7,876 bases of DNA. Source: DATDAH01 sp036525535 (GTDB taxonomy: Bacteria; Actinomycetota; Acidimicrobiia; Acidimicrobiales; DATDAH01). The first letter of the stretch is position 1, and every line of letters starts with the position of its first letter. A program made the position numbers and the translations under genes. The stretch covers positions 1 to 7,876 of the forward strand of contig DATDAH010000186.1 of the NCBI GenBank assembly GCA_036525535.1. The letters are read 5' to 3'. The notes below the pieces were generated by a model. It was not told the origin of the DNA. It searched no databases and saw only the letters and a list, made by a program, of their open reading frames with translations. This document shows, one piece after another, positions 4,796 through 7,876 of this stretch.

Positions 4796-6822
4796 AGGAC
4801 ATCCGTCCCGGGCTCGACGGCGCCGCGACGGTGACGGCGCTGCACGACGACGGAGCCGGCGCTTCCGTGACCGCGCTCCGCAACGACGGCGCGACGTCCG
4901 TGACCGCGCTGCACAACGGTGTCGCCCCTTCCCTGACGGAGCGACGGAACGGTGACGGTCGATCGCCCCGGCGGATCCTCCATGTGTGCACCCGGTTCGC
5001 CCGAGGCGGCTCCGAGCGCCGACTGCGCGACATGGTGGCCGCCCTGCCCGAGCACCAGCACCACGTCATCATCGGCCGTGATTCGGACATCGACCTCGCC
5101 GGCCGTCAGCTCCCCGGTGTGCGGGTGACCCTGGAACCGAGCCTGCGCCGATCCGTGCATCCGTGGTGGGACGCCATCGCCCTCCTGCACCTCCGACGGA
5201 CCATCACGGAGGGTGAGTACGAGCTCGTGGTCACCCACCAGTCCAAGGCCGGTGTCCTCGGTCGGCTGGCGGCCCGGACCACGGGGGCCCCTCCCGTCGT
5301 CCATTCGCTGTCGATGGCCGACTTCGGCCCCGGGTACAGCGCCCACGAGAGCCGACTCTTCCGCACCCTCGAACGGATCTTGGCGAGGCGGACGGCCGGC
5401 TACGCGGTCGTGGGCACCGACCTGGCCAACCGATTCGGCCACATCGGGGTTCCGGTCGAGAAGATGACCATCATCCGCTCCGCGGCCCGACTCCCCGCCC
5501 CCGATGCGGACCGGGCCGAGGTCCGACGGCTCGTCGCGCACGCCTACTCGCTGCCCGAGGATCGGCCGTGGATCCTCTATGTCGGGAGCCTGGAGGAGCG
5601 CAAGTCCGTGCTCGACCTCCCGATCCTGCTGCAGCAGATGATCCAGCTCACTGCGGGTCCGGCGCCCATCCTGGTGGTGGCCGGGGCTGGTCCGCAGGAG
5701 GCCCGGCTCCGATCCCTGGCGCGCCAGATCGGCCTCGAGGGTGACTGCCGGCTGCTGGGCCACGTCGACGATCCCCGCGACCTGTTCGTCGCCTCAGACC
5801 TCGTCGTGCTCCTGAGTCGGGCGGAGGGTCTGCCGCAGGTACTGGTCCAGGCCGCGGCCGCGGGAACCCCGTTCGTCGCCACCGATGTCGACGGTGCCGA
5901 CGAGTTGCTCGAGCTCGGCGCCCCGGGAAAGGTCGTCGACGTGGGCGATGTCGTGGGCGCCGCCCGTGCCGCGCTGCCCTATCTCCGTTGGCCCGTCGAA
6001 CGATCGGGGCCCACGATCGACTTGTCCTCCTGGAGCCCGGATCGGGTGCGGGCGGGCTACCGGGATCTCGTCAGCTCGGTCCTCGCCGCAGAGCAGAACG
6101 GTCGGCGCCACGCTGGACGCGTCGTGGCGGTGGTCGGCTCCGACGGTTCCGGGAAGTCGACGCTGAGCCGTGCCCTCGCCGAGAGCTTCGCTGACCACCG
6201 GCAGGTGGTGCACATCTATCTCGGCAGCGGCGACGGTCCCTCCTCCCTCCTGCGCAGGCCGCTCAACCGCATCAAGCGAGCGGTGCTCGGCGCCAAGGGC
6301 ACGCCTGCTCGTCGGCAGGCCGTCCAAGCGCGCGCCCCCCGGGCGCTGGACGCCTCGCGGTCGGTGTGGGCGCTGGTCCTCGCCCAGGAGAAGCGGTCGA
6401 AGCTCCGGCAGGCTCGTCGGGCGGCACGCCAGGGGGCGCTCGTGCTCTGCGACCGCTACCCACAGGCGCAGGTGCCCGGCATCATCGACGGGCCGCTGCT
6501 CGACGCGTGGTTGTCGTCGGGAAGCCGTTGGCGCCAAGAGCTGGCGAAGTGGGAACGGCAGCCGTACGCGCAGGCCCATGCGTTCCAGCCCGACCTCGTC
6601 ATCCGCCTGCTCGTCGACGACGAGACCGCGGCTCGTCGACGCCCCGGACACGACCCGGACGAACTCGCCTCCCGCAAGCGCGTGGTCGAGGGGCTCCGAT
6701 TCGATCGGGCTGCGCTCGGAGTAGTGGAGGTCGACGCCAACCGCCCCTTCGACACCGTCTTCGTCGAGGCTCACGCCGCCATGGCCGAACGCCTCCTCGA
6801 GCCCGCCGCTGGCACGACATGA
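4792..6822 (+). CDS. Fusion protein: GT4 glycosyltransferase plus thymidylate-kinase-like P-loop kinase
   Basis: This is a 676-residue, two-enzyme cytoplasmic protein. Residues 13-56 hold four imperfect 11-12-residue repeats (VTALxNDGA type). Residues 60-430 are a GT-B glycosyltransferase of the GT4 kind: RRILHVCTRFARGGSERRL at the start, VGSLEERKS (264-272) and SRAEGLPQVLVQAAAAGTPFVATDV later. The usual E-x7-E pair is E345 and Q353. Residues 443-676 are a kinase domain with Walker A GSDGSGKST (449-457, K455), the catalytic-type CDRYP (553-557) and the PDLVIRL strand (600-606) followed by an Arg-rich lid (RRRPGHD). The likely role is adding a sugar to the lipid-linked glycan and phosphorylating a glycan or precursor; true dTMP kinase activity is unlikely in this context. 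The start is GTG 4792, overlapping the previous stop (GTGA) with only a weak Shine-Dalgarno, so coupling is probable. No frameshift or stop separates the halves. Confidence 0.92.
   Translation: MKDIRPGLDGAATVTALHDDGAGASVTALRNDGATSVTALHNGVAPSLTERRNGDGRSPRRILHVCTRFARGGSERRLRDMVAALPEHQHHVIIGRDSDIDLAGRQLPGVRVTLEPSLRRSVHPWWDAIALLHLRRTITEGEYELVVTHQSKAGVLGRLAARTTGAPPVVHSLSMADFGPGYSAHESRLFRTLERILARRTAGYAVVGTDLANRFGHIGVPVEKMTIIRSAARLPAPDADRAEVRRLVAHAYSLPEDRPWILYVGSLEERKSVLDLPILLQQMIQLTAGPAPILVVAGAGPQEARLRSLARQIGLEGDCRLLGHVDDPRDLFVASDLVVLLSRAEGLPQVLVQAAAAGTPFVATDVDGADELLELGAPGKVVDVGDVVGAARAALPYLRWPVERSGPTIDLSSWSPDRVRAGYRDLVSSVLAAEQNGRRHAGRVVAVVGSDGSGKSTLSRALAESFADHRQVVHIYLGSGDGPSSLLRRPLNRIKRAVLGAKGTPARRQAVQARAPRALDASRSVWALVLAQEKRSKLRQARRAARQGALVLCDRYPQAQVPGIIDGPLLDAWLSSGSRWRQELAKWERQPYAQAHAFQPDLVIRLLVDDETAARRRPGHDPDELASRKRVVEGLRFDRAALGVVEVDANRPFDTVFVEAHAAMAERLLEPAAGTT
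4831..4953 (+). repeat. Four imperfect in-frame tandem repeats (36/33/33 bp) in the fusion gene
   Basis: Copies begin at 4831, 4867, 4900 and 4933. Each opens with GTGAC or CTGAC and encodes VTALHDDGAGAS, VTALRNDGATS, VTALHNGVAPS and LTERRNGDGRS. The units are multiples of three, so changes in copy number would keep the frame. They lie between the coupled start and the glycosyltransferase fold and form a polar, probably disordered, N-terminal tail. Confidence 0.75.
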
Positions 6823-7670
6823 TCATCGAGCTCTGCGGGGTGCCGGGCGCCGGCAAGTCGACCGTCGCCCACGCGCTCGTCACCGAGCTGCGGGGCCGGG
6901 GACACGCCGCCTCGTTGCCGATCGAGGAGGTCTCCCCCCGTCGATCGCGCGGGGATCGGTTGCGCCGCAAGCTCCGGCGTGCCGCCGTCGAGGTGGCCGG
7001 CCACCCCCAGGCCTCCGCGCGGACGGTCCGGGCCGTCATGCGCTCCCACCAGCCGACGTGGCGCGATGGCGCGGTCCGATCGCTCAATTGGCTCGTGCTC
7101 CGGGCCGCCATGCGACGGGCGAGCACGACCCCCGGCTTCCACGTCTTCGACCAAGGTCTCGTGCAGGAGCTCTGCTCGCTCGGGTTCGCCGGCGACGCCG
7201 CGTCGGTCATCGACATCGCCGATCCCGGGGCTGCGCTGCTCGCCCCGGATCTCATCGTCGTGGTGGACGCCGAGCTCGGTCTCGCCGACCTGCGTCTCGC
7301 GGTCCGACCCGGGCGGGAGAGCCGGGTGGAGGCCGCCGGTCCTGGTCGCCGTCGCGGGCTCGAGCGACAGGCCGAGTTGGTCGAAGAGATGCTCGCCTTG
7401 TGGACGGCACGCTTCGGCGACCGCGTGGCGACGACCGTGCGACGCATCGTCAACGGCGACCGACCCATCGATCCGCCGGCACTGGTGGCATCATTGCACC
7501 TGCTGCACGGCCGTACGGACGACTACACGGGCGACGCCGTTGATCGGCAAGGCGTGCTGTCGGAGACGGCAGCGCCACGATCGGACGGCGGGCTCCAACC
7601 GACGGCACGACCTGAGCGCGGCGAACTGCCACACCACCCCCACATGACGAGGAGAACGCAGTGGAGCTGA
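6819..7670 (+). CDS. Stand-alone P-loop kinase-like protein
   Basis: This 283-residue protein is predicted to bind ATP or GTP in the cytoplasm and phosphorylate a small molecule or glycan intermediate. It opens directly with strand 1 and Walker A: MIIELCGVPGAGKSTVAHAL (1-20, K13). A basic segment follows (RRSRGDRLRRKLRR, 41-54), then FDQGLVQEL (110-118), which takes the place of the DR-type motif of nucleoside-monophosphate-kinase-like folds, and APDLIVVVDA (142-151). An Arg-rich stretch (163-183) could be the lid. Residues 235-283 are polar, Pro/Arg-rich and without visible fold. The ATG at 6819 overlaps the previous stop as ATGA, and no other start is near. The 3' end overlaps the next gene by 10 bp. 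The family is recognised only as a P-loop kinase of polysaccharide loci; the substrate is unknown. Confidence 0.85.
   Translation: MIIELCGVPGAGKSTVAHALVTELRGRGHAASLPIEEVSPRRSRGDRLRRKLRRAAVEVAGHPQASARTVRAVMRSHQPTWRDGAVRSLNWLVLRAAMRRASTTPGFHVFDQGLVQELCSLGFAGDAASVIDIADPGAALLAPDLIVVVDAELGLADLRLAVRPGRESRVEAAGPGRRRGLERQAELVEEMLALWTARFGDRVATTVRRIVNGDRPIDPPALVASLHLLHGRTDDYTGDAVDRQGVLSETAAPRSDGGLQPTARPERGELPHHPHMTRRTQWS
7649..7654 (+). promoter_or_regulatory. Shine-Dalgarno of the Wzz-like gene, inside the upstream gene
   Basis: GAGGAG lies 6 nt before the GTG at 7661 and within the last codons of the preceding kinase gene. It is the best ribosome-binding site in the operon and fixes the start of the truncated last gene, for which no ATG is available upstream. 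Confidence 0.7.
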
Positions 7671-7876
7671 CCGAAGCCGTACAACGCATCCTGCGTCACG
7701 GCCGACTGATCCTCGTCATGGTCGTCGTCTTCCTGTCGATCCCGATCCTCCTGGGCTCGGACAGCGACGCCTCCTACGTCGCGTCGGCCCGCGCCAACTT
7801 CGGCCCCGACGTGACCACCGCGGAGGAGTCGGAGGCCATGGTCGACACGGCGAAGGCCATCGTCACCAGCCAGGCC
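7661..7876 (+). CDS. Wzz-like polysaccharide chain-length/export protein, N-terminal 72 residues (cut by window end)
   Basis: The open frame runs to the window edge without a stop. It starts with a short amphipathic segment MELTEAVQRILRHGR (1-15), followed by one membrane helix (about residues 16-32, LILVMVVVFLSIPILLG). A predicted extracytoplasmic part with SYVASARANFG (38-48) and AKAIVTSQA (64-72) comes next. This layout and the YxASA motif just after the first helix match the N-termini of Wzz-type co-polymerases, which set chain length and are often paired with a tyrosine kinase. The GTG start at 7661 is supported by GAGGAG 6 nt upstream and overlaps the previous gene by 10 bp. Only 72 residues are visible, so a C-terminal kinase or second helix cannot be judged. 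Confidence 0.8.
   Translation, partial: MELTEAVQRILRHGRLILVMVVVFLSIPILLGSDSDASYVASARANFGPDVTTAEESEAMVDTAKAIVTSQA

Noticed and set aside
4672..5763. 363-codon minus-strand frame opposite the transferase and fusion genes
   Set aside because: It is antisense to well-supported catalytic motifs, and its composition is typical of a shadow frame.
1..7876. tRNA, rRNA, CRISPR array, insertion sequence or integrase site
   Set aside because: I saw no tRNA-like cloverleaf, no regularly spaced repeats with unique spacers, no transposase motifs and no terminal inverted repeats.

Overview
The window is a stretch of very GC-rich bacterial DNA. Coding density is high, G/C is strong at third codon positions, GTG starts are frequent, and genes overlap by a few bases. 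The gene families (a PadR regulator with a Gly/Arg-rich tail, a CWC-type GNAT, a DUF1214-like protein, a NarL-type regulator and a Wzz-like protein next to thymidylate-kinase-like proteins) suit a high-GC actinobacterium, possibly of the Acidimicrobiia. No rRNA or marker gene is present, so that placement is inference.

The left part (1-2843) is all on the minus strand. Reading in the direction of transcription, it holds a nucleotidyltransferase fused to a decayed kinase-like domain (2843-1728), a GNAT acetyltransferase (1664-1098), a PadR regulator (1036-449) and the first 143 codons of a DUF1214-like protein (429 to the window edge). A short gap in front of the PadR gene carries overlapping palindromes on a possible leaderless promoter, so PadR and the DUF1214-like gene probably form an autoregulated pair.

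The right part (2943-7876) is all on the plus strand and looks like the start of an exopolysaccharide or capsule locus. It begins with an orphan NarL/LuxR-type response regulator whose receiver domain lacks two conserved switch residues. A 302-bp intergenic region follows, containing a tandem dyad element and a strong hairpin. A tightly coupled operon comes next: a polyprenyl-phosphate sugar-phosphate transferase that starts glycan assembly, a fusion of a GT4 glycosyltransferase with a thymidylate-kinase-like P-loop kinase, a second small P-loop kinase-like protein, and a Wzz-type chain-length or export protein cut by the window end. The overlaps are GTGA, ATGA and 10 bp, which implies translational coupling.

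The most interesting theme is three kinase-like P-loop domains in one glycan locus: one intact and fused to a glycosyltransferase, one intact and free-standing, and one fused to a nucleotidyltransferase that has lost its Walker A lysine and about 90 internal residues. Together with the initiating transferase and chain-length protein, they suggest a lipid-linked glycan that is extended and phosphorylated in the cytoplasm. The phosphorylation step is inference; the domains are read from the sequence.
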